Origin: Sphingopyxis sp.
GTDB taxonomy: Bacteria > Pseudomonadota > Alphaproteobacteria > Sphingomonadales > Sphingomonadaceae
Assembly (NCBI GenBank): GCA_016793775.1
Contig: JAEULK010000023.1
Coordinates: forward strand, 1 to 32,805
DNA length: 32,805 bases
Direction of reading: 5' to 3'
Below are positions 24,456 through 32,670 of the stretch, in pieces. Numbering within the stretch: the first letter of the stretch is position 1; each line of letters begins with the position of its first letter. Below the pieces are notes generated by a model. It was not told the origin of the DNA. It saw only the letters and a list, made by a program, of their open reading frames with translations, and did no database searches. A program made the translations under genes and the position numbers.

Positions 24456-25208
24456 TTACGAAGCCCTGAGCGCGGCGTCGAGTTTCGTTTTCAGCGCGGG
24501 CCAGGCGGTGACCCCGGCTTCGCGTCCGTTGATGAAAAAGGCGGGGGTGCCCTGCACGCGGTCGGCGTTGCGCGCGATATTGGTCATGCCGGTCAGCTCG
24601 GCCTGCGCCACCCCGTCGTCGAGGCAGATGCCCTGCTGCGCGGCCGTATAGCCGCGCGCGGTCATCAGCGCGGTCAAGCCGGTGTCGGCGGCGATCTTGC
24701 GCGCGCGCTGGCCGGTCGTGCCTTCGAACCACGCGGTCTTTTGCGCGTCGCTCGCCTTGGTGATCTTGTCGAGCAGCGCCGGCTGGCCGGCGAAGATCGC
24801 GGCATGGTTGCCGACGAAGGCCTTGGCCCCGCCGCAACGCGCGAGCAGCGCCGCAGTCATGTCGATCGGGTCGCGCACCAGATTGCGATATTCGAACAGC
24901 ACCAGCCCGGTGTCGATATATTGCGCCTTGAGCGGCGCCGAGCCGACCTTGGCGAAATCGCCGCAGATATGACAGGTGTAACTGAAATATTCGACCAGCT
25001 TCACCTTGGCGGCAGGGTTGCCGACGCTGTAGGCGCCGATGCCGCTGGTAGCGATCGTCGCCGACCAGCGCGGCGTGGCGGGCGCCGCCTTGGCCGCGGC
25101 TTTGGCTTTGGGGGCGGGCCTAGCGGGCGATGCGGTGGGCAGCAGGGTCAGCGCGGCGATCGCGGCGGCGGCGATCGTGGCGGTGGTTTTCAGGCGGGCG
25201 GCGAACAT
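24456..25208 (-). CDS. DsbA-like thiol oxidoreductase with CHIC active site
   Basis: A 250-residue periplasmic protein. An N-terminal signal peptide (MFAARLKTTATIAAAAIAAL) is followed by an Ala/Lys/Pro-rich linker and a DsbA-like domain with CHIC (79-82 from this start), in the context YFSYTCHICGDFAKV, and a cis-Pro loop GTPAFFINGR. CHIC is a variant of CPHC; the two residues between the Cys set redox potential, so the pair of enzymes may differ in role. The ATG at 25208 is preferred over a TTG at 25229 that overlaps the upstream stop. It follows the DUF721 gene and precedes the lipoprotein paralogue by 36 bases; one operon is likely. Confidence 0.9.
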   Translation of the reverse strand: MFAARLKTTATIAAAAIAALTLLPTASPARPAPKAKAAAKAAPATPRWSATIATSGIGAYSVGNPAAKVKLVEYFSYTCHICGDFAKVGSAPLKAQYIDTGLVLFEYRNLVRDPIDMTAALLARCGGAKAFVGNHAAIFAGQPALLDKITKASDAQKTAWFEGTTGQRARKIAADTGLTALMTARGYTAAQQGICLDDGVAQAELTGMTNIARNADRVQGTPAFFINGREAGVTAWPALKTKLDAALRAS

Positions 25209-25225
25209 GACGACCTGTTTCTTCC

Positions 25226-25804
25226 TCAACTGATGCGGGGGAGCTTGGGCGCGGCGCCGAGCCCGGCGGCCATCCTCTCGAGGACGGTCCGAAGCTCGGG
25301 GTCGCCGATGTCGCGCAAACTGTCCCCCAGTTCGGCGGGTATGGGTTTGAGCATTGCCGGTTGCTGAACGGCGGGGGCGGGGGTGACCTGGCCGTGCGTC
25401 ATGCGGACGGTGGCGATCGCGGCATAGCCGAAGAAGCGGTTGACCGCGGCGATCAGGTCGGGGGCGACATGCTGGAGCATGGGGGCATGGGCGCCGCTGA
25501 TCGTCAGGTGCAGCGTGCCGCCGGCTTTCTGTCCGGCGGGGAAGCGAATCATCGCGGGCTGGGTCACGTCGGCGAGCTTTTCGCCGACGATCTCGCGCCA
25601 GCGGCTGACCACCGACGACTGGATGAAGCCGAATTTGCGAAAGGCGGTGCGGCCGATTTCGGGGACGAGGTCGGAGATCGCGCGCGCCTCGCCGCCGCGC
25701 GGGCGCTCATAGACGCGCAGCGCGGGCTTGGCCGCCTTGGCCTTGCCCTTCGCGCCCTTGGGCGTGCCATCCTCTGCCGTGTCTTTCGCCATCATCGGCG
25801 CCAT
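25226..25804 (-). CDS. DUF721 (DciA-like) protein
   Basis: A 192-residue cytoplasmic protein with the DUF721 domain at about 45-130, with SVVSRWREIVGEKLADVTQP as its best-kept part, then a LHLTISGAHAPMLQHVAPDLIAAVN segment and a disordered, Pro-rich C-terminus. Many DUF721 proteins are DciA, the replicative-helicase (DnaB) loader of bacteria that lack DnaC, so a replication role is possible. The gene is divergent from mutY with only 14 bases between the start codons I chose, and heads the dsbA-dsbA operon. Starts at 25792 or 25795 are also possible. Confidence 0.85.
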   Translation of the reverse strand: MAPMMAKDTAEDGTPKGAKGKAKAAKPALRVYERPRGGEARAISDLVPEIGRTAFRKFGFIQSSVVSRWREIVGEKLADVTQPAMIRFPAGQKAGGTLHLTISGAHAPMLQHVAPDLIAAVNRFFGYAAIATVRMTHGQVTPAPAVQQPAMLKPIPAELGDSLRDIGDPELRTVLERMAAGLGAAPKLPRIS

Positions 25805-25818
25805 GCCATAGGCGGGGG

Positions 25819-26859
25819 GTGAGCGTCCAGACTTCCCATAAACTCGGCGACATCGCGGCCGATTTCGCGAGCCGGCTGCTCGGCTGGTACGACCGGTCGG
25901 CGCGGGTGCTGCCCTGGCGGGTACCGCCCGGAAGCGACGCCGTCCCCGACCCCTACCGGGTGTGGATGGCAGAGATCATGTTGCAACAGACCACCGTCGC
26001 GGCGGTGATCGCCTATTTCCAAAAATTCACCGCGCGCTGGCCGACCGTACGCGACCTCGCGGCCGCCGAGGACGCCGACGTCATGGCGGCATGGGCGGGG
26101 CTCGGCTATTATGCCCGCGCACGCAACCTGCTCGCCTGCGCGCGCGCGGTGGTGAGCGAGCATGGCGGCCTATTTCCCGATAGCGAGGCAGGGCTGCGCG
26201 CCTTGCCGGGCGTCGGCGACTATACCGCGGCATCCGTCGCGGCGATCGCGTTCGGGCGGCCCGCGGTGGTGGTCGATGCCAATGTCGAGCGGGTGATCGC
26301 GCGCCACCGGCTGATCCTGACCCCGCTGCCCGCGGCGAAGCGCGCGATCAAGGGTGCGCTCGCGCCGCTGGTCCCGGCGGATCGTCCGGGCGATTTTGCG
26401 CAGGCGCTGATGGACCTTGGCGCCACGATCTGCACCTCGCGCAGCCCGGCCTGCGCCATCTGCCCGTCGATGGACGATTGCCGCGCGCGCGGCCGCGGCG
26501 ATCTCGACCGCATCCCGGTCAAGCCGGCCAAGAAAGCGAAGCCGCAGCGTTTCGGCGTCGCCCATTGGATCGAGCGCGACGGCAAGATCTGGCTGGTACG
26601 GCGGCCCGAAAAGGGCATGCTCGGCGGGATGCGCGCGCTCCCCGGCGGAGAATGGACGGACACGCCGCCGAGCGAGTCGGGCGTCCTGTCGGTCGACCAT
26701 GGTTTCACACATTTCGACCTGCGGCTCAGCCTCGTGCGCGGCAAAGGCCCGGATGCCGCAGGGGAAGGCATGTGGTGGCCGATTAGCGATCTTGACGCGG
26801 CCGGGCTGCCGACGCTCTATCGCAAACTGACCGACAAGATGCTGGAGAGAGTGACATGA
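25819..26859 (+). CDS. mutY: A/G-specific adenine glycosylase MutY
   Basis: A 346-residue DNA repair enzyme that removes adenine mispaired with 8-oxoguanine or guanine. The catalytic Glu52 is in AEIMLQQTTV, the helix-hairpin-helix is LPGVGDYTA, and the catalytic Asp153 is in VVDANVERV. The 4Fe-4S cluster ligands follow the pattern Cys204-x6-Cys211-x2-Cys214-x5-Cys220. The C-terminal Nudix-like domain (230-346) recognises 8-oxoG. The GTG at 25819 is directly preceded by a G-run, so the true ribosome binding site is unclear. The next gene's ATG overlaps its stop. Confidence 0.95.
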   Translation: MSVQTSHKLGDIAADFASRLLGWYDRSARVLPWRVPPGSDAVPDPYRVWMAEIMLQQTTVAAVIAYFQKFTARWPTVRDLAAAEDADVMAAWAGLGYYARARNLLACARAVVSEHGGLFPDSEAGLRALPGVGDYTAASVAAIAFGRPAVVVDANVERVIARHRLILTPLPAAKRAIKGALAPLVPADRPGDFAQALMDLGATICTSRSPACAICPSMDDCRARGRGDLDRIPVKPAKKAKPQRFGVAHWIERDGKIWLVRRPEKGMLGGMRALPGGEWTDTPPSESGVLSVDHGFTHFDLRLSLVRGKGPDAAGEGMWWPISDLDAAGLPTLYRKLTDKMLERVT

Positions 26860-28142
26860 ACATGATGGTTTCGCGGCGTGCGATGCTCGGCGGACTGGCG
26901 CTCGGCGGAACCGGATTGCTGCTCCCCAATGCCGCCTGGGCGTTCAGGGAAGGCGGGGCGCAGCTCTATCCCGCGACGAACGCCTTCATCAAAGGCTTCG
27001 TCGATCGCAAGGAACTCGCCGGCACGCTCGCCGCGATCGGCAAGGGGCAGGAAGAGGCGAACTTCTTCGGCGCCGGGGTGCAGTCGCTGAGCGACCGCGT
27101 CCCGGTCGGGCCCGACACTTTGTGGCGCCTCTATTCGATGACCAAGCCGGTCACCGGCATCGCCGCGATGATGCTGATTGAGGACGGCAAGATGACGCTC
27201 GACCAGCCGATCGCCGACTTCCTGCCGGCCTTCGCCAAGATGACGGTGCAGAATAGCCCCGACGGCTCGCTCACCGACGTGCGCCCGGCGAAGACGCAAA
27301 TCACGGTGCGGCACCTGCTCACCCACACCGCCGGCCTCGGCTATAATATCATCCAGAAGGGGCCGATCAAAAAGGCCTATGACGACAATGGCATCGTCGG
27401 CGGGCAGGCGAGCCGATTGCCGATCCCGGGCTTTCCGCCGGTCACCCCGGCGCCCAGCCTGGCCGCGATGGCCGACCGGCTCGCGGCGCTGCCGCTTGTC
27501 TATGAACCGGGGACGAAATGGAGCTATTCGATCGGGCTCGACCTGATGGGGCGCGTCATCGAAGTCGTGTCGGGGCAGGCCTTCGACGCCTTCCTGAAGG
27601 CGCGATTGTTCGACCCGCTCGGCATGACGAGCACGGGCTTCATGGTCGAGAAGAAGGATGTCGGGCGCTTCACCAGCAATTATGCGGCATTCGGCGGCGC
27701 GCTCATCCCCTTCGACCCCGCGACCAGCTCGATCTATCTCGATAAGCCGCCCTATCCCTTCGGCGGCGGCGGCCTCGTGTCGAGCGCGCGCGATTACGAC
27801 CGCTTCCTCGCGATGCTGCTCGGCGAGGGCGAGACCGGCGGCAAACGCATCATGAAAGCCGAGACCGCACGGCTGGCGATGTCGAACCTGCTCAGCGACG
27901 CGGTCGACCGCAAGGGCAGCTTTGTCGATGGGCAGGGCTTCGGCGCCGGCGGGCGCGTGTCGCTGCCGACCTCGCCGGGCGGCGAGGGGCTGTTCGGCTG
28001 GGCGGGTGCCGCGGGGACGATCGGCTTCGTGCACAGGAAACTCGGCTACCGCGTCGGCGGTTATACCCAGATCATGCCGCCCGAGACGGTCAGCTTCCAG
28101 GACAAGTTCGGCGAAACGGTCATCAAGGACATCCTCGCCTGA
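26856..28142 (+). CDS. Tat-exported serine hydrolase (class C beta-lactamase/esterase family)
   Basis: A 428-residue protein of the PF00144 family. The N-terminal SRRAMLGGLALGGTGLLLP is a Tat-type signal (twin Arg at 7-8), cleaved near AWA-F. The catalytic SxxK motif is S94-M-T-K97. The second motif appears as YSIGLDLMGRVIE, Tyr-Ser-Ile in place of Tyr-x-Asn, which points to an EstB-like esterase or peptidase rather than a true beta-lactamase. An HTAGLGY loop is typical. The start overlaps the mutY stop by four bases and its own stop overlaps nudC, so all three are coupled. The substrate is unknown. Confidence 0.88.
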   Translation: MNMMVSRRAMLGGLALGGTGLLLPNAAWAFREGGAQLYPATNAFIKGFVDRKELAGTLAAIGKGQEEANFFGAGVQSLSDRVPVGPDTLWRLYSMTKPVTGIAAMMLIEDGKMTLDQPIADFLPAFAKMTVQNSPDGSLTDVRPAKTQITVRHLLTHTAGLGYNIIQKGPIKKAYDDNGIVGGQASRLPIPGFPPVTPAPSLAAMADRLAALPLVYEPGTKWSYSIGLDLMGRVIEVVSGQAFDAFLKARLFDPLGMTSTGFMVEKKDVGRFTSNYAAFGGALIPFDPATSSIYLDKPPYPFGGGGLVSSARDYDRFLAMLLGEGETGGKRIMKAETARLAMSNLLSDAVDRKGSFVDGQGFGAGGRVSLPTSPGGEGLFGWAGAAGTIGFVHRKLGYRVGGYTQIMPPETVSFQDKFGETVIKDILA

Positions 28143-29011
28143 TGCCGCTGCCGCTCGGCTTCACCGGCGCGCGGCTCGACCGCGCCGATCAGGTCCGGAC
28201 CGACGCTGCGGCCTTTGCGGCGGCGGTCGCCGACCCGCGCGCGCTGGACCTCGTCCTCGACGGCATCGACTTCGTGCCGGGCGAAGGCGGCGGGCTGCGC
28301 TGGGAACGCTTCGATCCTGCCGACGAGCGCGCCCCGATGCTGCTCGGGCGCGACGAGGCCGGGGTGCCGCATTTCGTGCGCGAACCCGCGCCCGGCCAGC
28401 GGATCGACGCCCGCTCGCGCACGGTAATGCGGTTGCTGCCGCTGCTGTCGACCGAGGAGGCCGCGCTCTACGGCGGCGCGCGCAGTCTCGTCGATTGGCA
28501 TGCGCGGCACCGCTTCTGCGCGCAGTGCGGGACGGCGACGGCGCTGTTCCGTGGCGGCTGGGGCCGCAAGTGCGGCACGTGCCATGCCGAACATTTCCCG
28601 CGCGTCGATCCGGTGGTGATCATGCTCGCCGAATGTGAGGGCCGCGTGCTCGTCGGCCGGCAGGGCGGCTTTCCGCCGGGCTTCTTCTCGGCGCTCGCGG
28701 GGTTCGTCGAACCCGGCGAATCGCTGGAGGAAGCGGTGGCGCGCGAATTGTTCGAGGAGGCGGGCATCCGCGTGTCGGACGTCGCCTATGTGGCGAGCCA
28801 GCCCTGGCCCTTCCCCTCGTCGCTGATGATCGGCGCCCGCGCGGTGACGTCGGATCCGGCGCTGACGCTCGACACGACCGAGATAGAAGCGGCCATGTGG
28901 GTCGACGGCGCCGAGGTCCGCGCCGCGCTGGCGGGCGACATGGGCGCCCCCTTCATGGCCCCGCCGCCGCTGGCGATCGCGCGCTATCTGCTGGAGGATT
29001 GGGCGCGTTGA
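28142..29011 (+). CDS. nudC: NAD(+) diphosphatase NudC
   Basis: A 289-residue Nudix hydrolase that cuts NADH/NAD to NMN and AMP and, in bacteria studied, removes NAD caps from RNA. The zinc ribbon is Cys126, Cys129, Cys144 and Cys147. The Nudix box spans 187-209 (GFVEPGE at its start, REL-EEAGI at its end). The SQPWPFPSS motif at 219-227 is diagnostic of NudC. The start codon overlaps the previous stop (TGATG), so it is translationally coupled to the serine hydrolase. Confidence 0.96.
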   Translation: MPLPLGFTGARLDRADQVRTDAAAFAAAVADPRALDLVLDGIDFVPGEGGGLRWERFDPADERAPMLLGRDEAGVPHFVREPAPGQRIDARSRTVMRLLPLLSTEEAALYGGARSLVDWHARHRFCAQCGTATALFRGGWGRKCGTCHAEHFPRVDPVVIMLAECEGRVLVGRQGGFPPGFFSALAGFVEPGESLEEAVARELFEEAGIRVSDVAYVASQPWPFPSSLMIGARAVTSDPALTLDTTEIEAAMWVDGAEVRAALAGDMGAPFMAPPPLAIARYLLEDWAR

Positions 29012-29049
29012 CGAAAAGGGGAAGGCAAATCCTCTTCGAGAAGGTTGGC

Positions 29050-29238
29050 ATGGCATATATGCCGGTCAACCAGACGGGATGGATCCTTGGCTTGCTGTAT
29101 TGCGCCCTCGCGGTTCTATCGCTCTTGGTACCCGCGATTGTTCTTCCCCATAGCCGGATCATGACCGGCTATCAGGTCGTGGCATTTCTTTTTTTCTGGT
29201 GGCTTGGTCTCCGCTTCGCCAAACGGCACAGCGCCTAG
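29050..29238 (+). CDS. Small two-pass membrane protein
   Basis: A 62-residue protein with two hydrophobic segments, about 11-32 (WILGLLYCALAVLSLLVPAI) and 44-58 (QVVAFLFFWWLGLRF). GAGAAGG lies five bases before this ATG; the frame is also open from a TTG overlapping the nudC stop. The function is unknown. It sits 38 bases after nudC and ends 11 bases before the convergent PopZ-like gene. Confidence 0.6.
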   Translation: MAYMPVNQTGWILGLLYCALAVLSLLVPAIVLPHSRIMTGYQVVAFLFFWWLGLRFAKRHSA

Positions 29239-29249
29239 CAATTCGATCG

Positions 29250-29678
29250 TTAGAATTTCCGCCCGGTAATCCGGCTGATTTCCTTCGCCACCATCGCCTC
29301 GACCATTTCGGGGAGGTTGGTGTCGAGCCAGTCCTTGAGCATCGGGCGCAGCGCGTCGAGCACGACATCTTCCATCGTGCGGCCCGCGACGGGCGCGGTG
29401 GCCGGAGCGGCAGCCGGGGGCGGCGTCACGGCGGCGGTCAGCGCTTCGAGCGACTGGCGCGCGGCATCGGCGCTGGCTGGCGAGACCAGTTCTTCGGCCT
29501 CCGGGGCGCTGGCTGTGTCCTCGGCCTCGGTTTCCTGATCGTGGAGTTCGAGGATTTCCTCTACCTGTGCGGGCGCACGGACTTCGCGCGCGGCGCCGGG
29601 CGCCTCGTCGCGTGCGATGACGCGCCGAATCGACGACAAAATATCTTCCATCGATGGCTCTCGCGAAAGATCGCCCAT
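29250..29678 (-). CDS. PopZ-like polar organising protein (DUF2497)
   Basis: A 142-residue protein with the two conserved ends of the PopZ/DUF2497 family: an N-terminal SREPSMEDILSSIRRVIARD helix and a C-terminal ALRPMLKDWLDTNLPEMVEA helix followed by EISRI. A long acidic, Pro/Ala-rich disordered linker joins them. PopZ forms a polar matrix that anchors chromosome origins and cell-cycle proteins in alphaproteobacteria. The ATG at 29678 with a G-run upstream is preferred to one at 29690. It is followed on the same strand, upstream, by tolC at 100 bases. Confidence 0.88.
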   Translation of the reverse strand: MGDLSREPSMEDILSSIRRVIARDEAPGAAREVRAPAQVEEILELHDQETEAEDTASAPEAEELVSPASADAARQSLEALTAAVTPPPAAAPATAPVAGRTMEDVVLDALRPMLKDWLDTNLPEMVEAMVAKEISRITGRKF

Positions 29679-29777
29679 TATTGCCCCCATTTGCCCGTTG
29701 CGGGCCCACGATATCAGGGTCGCCCTTACAGGCGGTTAACCATCATCCTACCGGTTGGCGGCGGCTTTTGCCAAGGC

Positions 29778-31271
29778 TTATTGTGGTGCCAGGCTTTGGT
29801 CGGTCAGCGGCGGCACGCTGGCGTCGGCGGCGGGCACCTGACGGGTGTTGGTCGCGACCTGCTGCGGCTTGGGATCGTCGTCCCAGTCGAATATCTTGCC
29901 TTTGACCCGCTCGTAATTGACCTCGGGGTCGTAGAGCGCCCCGCCCTCGATGCCCAGGTCGCGCGCTTCGGCCTTGCCCATCGCGGCGAGCACCGAAAAG
30001 GCCGCGACATAGGAGTTGCGCCGCGCCGAGACGAGCTGGACCTGGGTATTCAGATATTCCTGCTCGGCGTTCAATATGTCGAGGATCGAGCGGGTGCCGA
30101 CGCTGTTTTCGGCGCGCACGCCCTCCAGTGACAGCGCATTGGCGCTCACCGCCTGCTGCGTCGCCGCGATGATCCGCTCGTTCGCCTGCCACGCGGCATA
30201 GGTGCCGCGCGTCTGGGCAATGATATTGCGCTCGGTCGCTACATAGGTTTCGATCGCCTGACTGGTGCGCGACTGCGCCTGGCGCACCTGCGCCGCCGGG
30301 CGGCCGCCCTGAAACAGGGGAATCGTCAGTGAAAGCCCAGCGGCAGCGCTCTTCGCGACGTTCAGGGATGTCGCGGGGCCCGAGTTCAGAAAATTATTAT
30401 ATCCCCCATTCAGTATCCCCGACAATTTGGGCAAGCGACTGGCGCGGGCTACGCCGATATCGGCATTGCTGGCCCTCACGCGCTGGTCCGCCGCCTCGAT
30501 ATCGGGGTTGCTGTCGAGTGCCACCGCAACCGCCTCGTCGACCGTGCCAGGCAGATTCGGCAGCGGCGGCGGGGGCTGAAGATCGACCGGCGCCTCGCCG
30601 ACGAGGCGCGCATAAGATTCGCGGCTGCCGATTAGATTGGATTCGGCCGCGCGCAAATTCCCCTCGGCGAGCGCCAGCCGCGCTTCCGACTGGGCGACGT
30701 CGGTGCGCGTCAGGTCGCCGATCTCGAAGCGGTCGCTCGTCGCTTGGAGATTGGTGCGCAGCACCGAGACGTTTTTCTGGTTCAATTGGACGATCGCCTG
30801 GTCGCGAATGACGTCCATATAGGCGCCGACCACCTGGGAAAAAATGCTCGCTTCGGTAGCGCGCAGATCGGCTTGCCCCGCCTCGATCCGATATTCCGCG
30901 GCGCGGACGGCGCTTCGCACGGCGCCGCCCTGATAGATCGGGACTTGGAGTTGACCATTGATTGACGCCGACCGATCGGTGGAGAAGAAATTGTTGCCTG
31001 GAATGACCAGATTTTCCTGATAGCTGCCGGTGGCGTTTACGCTGGGCAGCCCCGCTGCGCGCTGGATCGGCACATTCTCGTCGTTGGCGCGCTGGCCCGC
31101 ACGCGCGGCGGTCAGCGTCGGGTTGTTCTCATAGGCCTTGGCGAGCGCGCCTTGCAGCGTTTCGGCCTGCGCCGCCGACGACAGCGTCCCCGAGATCGTC
31201 AGCGCGCCGAGCGCGAGGCCGGCAAGCCAGCGGGCGCGGGGCTGTTTCTTGTTGGTATCGAGCATCGTCAT
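29778..31271 (-). CDS. tolC: TolC-family outer membrane efflux/secretion channel
   Basis: A 497-residue protein. A signal peptide (about 1-36, ending AAQAE) is followed by the two outer-membrane efflux repeats of the TolC fold (about 40-225 and 240-440), with long Ala/Gln/Asn-rich helices and phrases such as YENNPTLTAARAGQRA and ALNAEQEYLNTQVQLVSAR. It forms a trimeric outer-membrane tunnel for type I secretion and drug efflux. The symbol is by family; no inner-membrane pump is nearby. It follows the isoaspartate-methyltransferase-like gene by 29 bases, an order common in alphaproteobacteria, and probably shares its promoter. Confidence 0.92.
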   Translation of the reverse strand: MTMLDTNKKQPRARWLAGLALGALTISGTLSSAAQAETLQGALAKAYENNPTLTAARAGQRANDENVPIQRAAGLPSVNATGSYQENLVIPGNNFFSTDRSASINGQLQVPIYQGGAVRSAVRAAEYRIEAGQADLRATEASIFSQVVGAYMDVIRDQAIVQLNQKNVSVLRTNLQATSDRFEIGDLTRTDVAQSEARLALAEGNLRAAESNLIGSRESYARLVGEAPVDLQPPPPLPNLPGTVDEAVAVALDSNPDIEAADQRVRASNADIGVARASRLPKLSGILNGGYNNFLNSGPATSLNVAKSAAAGLSLTIPLFQGGRPAAQVRQAQSRTSQAIETYVATERNIIAQTRGTYAAWQANERIIAATQQAVSANALSLEGVRAENSVGTRSILDILNAEQEYLNTQVQLVSARRNSYVAAFSVLAAMGKAEARDLGIEGGALYDPEVNYERVKGKIFDWDDDPKPQQVATNTRQVPAADASVPPLTDQSLAPQ

Positions 31272-31300
31272 GATCAGCCTGAAAACTGGGGAGGAGCCGG

Positions 31301-31954
31301 TTAGAACTGGAAACCCTTGGGAGCCGCGAAACCCGGGAGCGGCGCGACGTCCATGTCGGCGAAGGGACGCAGCGCGACGGTGCCGCCGGTTTTGACGCCC
31401 TGGACCAGGCGGGTGACCGCGCCGTCGCGCGTCGCGGCGACGAGCCGGCCGCCTTCGACGAGCTGGCCGGCGATCGCCTGCGGCAGCGTTTCGATCGCGC
31501 CCTCGACGATGATGCGGTCGAACAGGCCCCTGTCGGGCGCGCCGGCGGCGAGCGGCCCGGCGAGCCAGCTGACCGACGTATTGGCGGGCGCCATCGCGGC
31601 GAGCCCGGCGGCGTCTTCGAGCGCGAAGACCTCGGCGCCGAGCAACGCAAGACAGGCCGCCGAATAGCCGGTGGCGGCCCCGACGATCAGCACCCGCATC
31701 CCCGGTCGCACCATCGCGGCGACCAGCATTCGCCCGGTGACCAAGGGCGCATTGAGCGCGCGGCCTTCGCCCAGCGGGATCGCGCGGTCCATATAGGCGA
31801 CGCTGGCCAGCGCCGACGGCACATGCGCCTCGCGCGCCACGGCGCCCATCGCGCCGACGATCGCCGGATCGATGACATCGTTGGTGCGCAGCTGGCTGTC
31901 GACCATCGCCGCCCGCATTTCCGCGGCATTCGTCTCGTTCAATATCGTCGCCAT
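31301..31954 (-). CDS. Protein-L-isoaspartate O-methyltransferase-like protein
   Basis: A 217-residue SAM-dependent methyltransferase-fold protein of the Pcm family. The N-terminus NAAEMRAAMVDSQLRTNDVI is typical of the alphaproteobacterial branch. The glycine loop VLIVGAATGYSAACLALLGA binds SAM. The true Pcm repairs isoaspartyl residues; this branch beside tolC has a shortened glycine motif (VGAATGY), so its activity is uncertain. The ATG at 31954 is chosen; a longer frame to 32083 would cross the putative promoter and operator. It heads the tolC transcript. Confidence 0.88.
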   Translation of the reverse strand: MATILNETNAAEMRAAMVDSQLRTNDVIDPAIVGAMGAVAREAHVPSALASVAYMDRAIPLGEGRALNAPLVTGRMLVAAMVRPGMRVLIVGAATGYSAACLALLGAEVFALEDAAGLAAMAPANTSVSWLAGPLAAGAPDRGLFDRIIVEGAIETLPQAIAGQLVEGGRLVAATRDGAVTRLVQGVKTGGTVALRPFADMDVAPLPGFAAPKGFQF

Positions 31955-32010
31955 CAGCGCTGTCCGATTCCTGGAATGACCCTCGTTGTGGTCCGCTCTA
32001 GCCCAAGCGA

Positions 32011-32036
32011 TGCTGTATTGCAATGCTAATACAGCA
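32011..32036 (-). promoter_or_regulatory. Inverted repeat in the promoter region of the methyltransferase-tolC operon
   Basis: TGCTGTATT and AATACAGCA form perfect 9-bp arms around an 8-base spacer, 57 bases upstream of the ATG at 31954. On the minus strand TTGCAA, a 17-base spacer and TAGAGC could serve as -35 and -10, and the repeat overlaps this -35. The layout suits a dimeric repressor such as a TetR- or MarR-type regulator; no such gene is in the window. Confidence 0.5.
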
Positions 32037-32088
32037 AGAGCGCCCACAGCGCCGCGCATAGCTGTCCCGATGGTCGCCGCCAAGTCCC

Positions 32089-32121
32089 ATCGGCGAATCC
32101 CGCGCCCCTATCGGCGAATCC
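32089..32121. repeat. Duplicate ATCGGCGAATCC
   Basis: The 12-mer ATCGGCGAATCC appears at 32089-32100 and 32110-32121, 21 bp apart (two helical turns), directly before a TTGACA. This places the two copies just upstream of the likely tRNA promoter, where they could bind an activator or be a simple duplication. Confidence 0.6.
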
Positions 32122-32150
32122 TTGACAAGGCCGCCAAAGCCCATCACTAG
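32122..32150 (+). promoter_or_regulatory. Likely tRNA-Cys promoter
   Basis: TTGACA (32122-32127) is a perfect -35. A 17-base spacer leads to CACTAG (32145-32150), a weak -10. Strong -35 and poor -10 elements are usual in alphaproteobacterial stable-RNA promoters. Transcription would begin ~48 bases before the mature tRNA. Confidence 0.4.
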
Positions 32151-32204
32151 CGCGGTCCGTCCAACACCCGGCCCGTTCGTCAGCGAATGCGGCAATTGGC
32201 ATGA

Positions 32205-32278
32205 GGCCCGATGGCGGAGTGGTGACGCAGCGGACTGCAAATCCGCGCACGCCGGTTCGATTCCGGCTCGGGCCTCCA
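32205..32278 (+). tRNA. tRNA-Cys (anticodon GCA)
   Basis: A 74-base cloverleaf can be drawn. The acceptor stem is GGCCCGA with TCGGGCC, discriminator T and encoded CCA (32276-32278). The anticodon arm is GCGGACTGCAAATCCGC, with anticodon GCA, reading UGC/UGU. The T arm GCCGG-TTCGATT-CCGGC is normal. Its 3' end borders atypical sequence and an insertion sequence. Confidence 0.95.
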
Positions 32279-32477
32279 GCAAGTTTCTCCTTTAAAAACA
32301 ATAACTTAAGGGCGAAAAATTGTCTCCCGCTTTCCCGCGGGTTAGGGCGATATCCGGGCCCTGCTTCGGTATTAAGAGACTGAAAAACTGCGATAAATCC
32401 TCTGCGATTCCGGCCGCGAACGGAGAGAGTCTCTGAGGCCAAAAGTGCATTGACGGTTTTGAATTCTGAAAATCACG

Positions 32478-32669
32478 TTGCGGTGGTGTCGTGGGCATCT
32501 GCCAGGCAGAGTAGCGACCAACGTCATACGCTCGCTCAATTGTCGTTCGTCGAACTCTCTCGACGCGAGCGTCGTGAAGAGTTTTGGCAATGACAATTCT
32601 GTGAAGGTGATCGAAGAGCGAGATGGATGGTCGCGATTGAATGATAGTACGGGCTGCTGGGTTGCGTGA
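32478..32669 (+). pseudogene. Remnant encoding a bacterial SH3-like domain
   Basis: The region 32279-32477 after the tRNA shows no gene. From 32478 (a TTG; the frame is open only from 32463) 63 codons follow. About the last 45 read like a bacterial SH3 domain: SLNCRSSNSLDASVVKSFG, then VKVIEERDGWSRL and GCWVA at the end. The first 15 residues (RWCRGHLPGR) do not look like a normal N-terminus, no signal peptide is visible and no ribosome binding site stands out. This is probably the 3' end of a longer exported protein gene whose 5' part was lost or is frameshifted. The stop lies at the very edge of the insertion sequence. Confidence 0.4.
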
Positions 32670-32670
32670 G

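Noticed and set aside
32279-32460. Protein gene on the minus strand across the tRNA-Cys (frame 32026-32442)
   Set aside because: The frame runs through the tRNA gene and has no recognisable domain; it is chance read-through.
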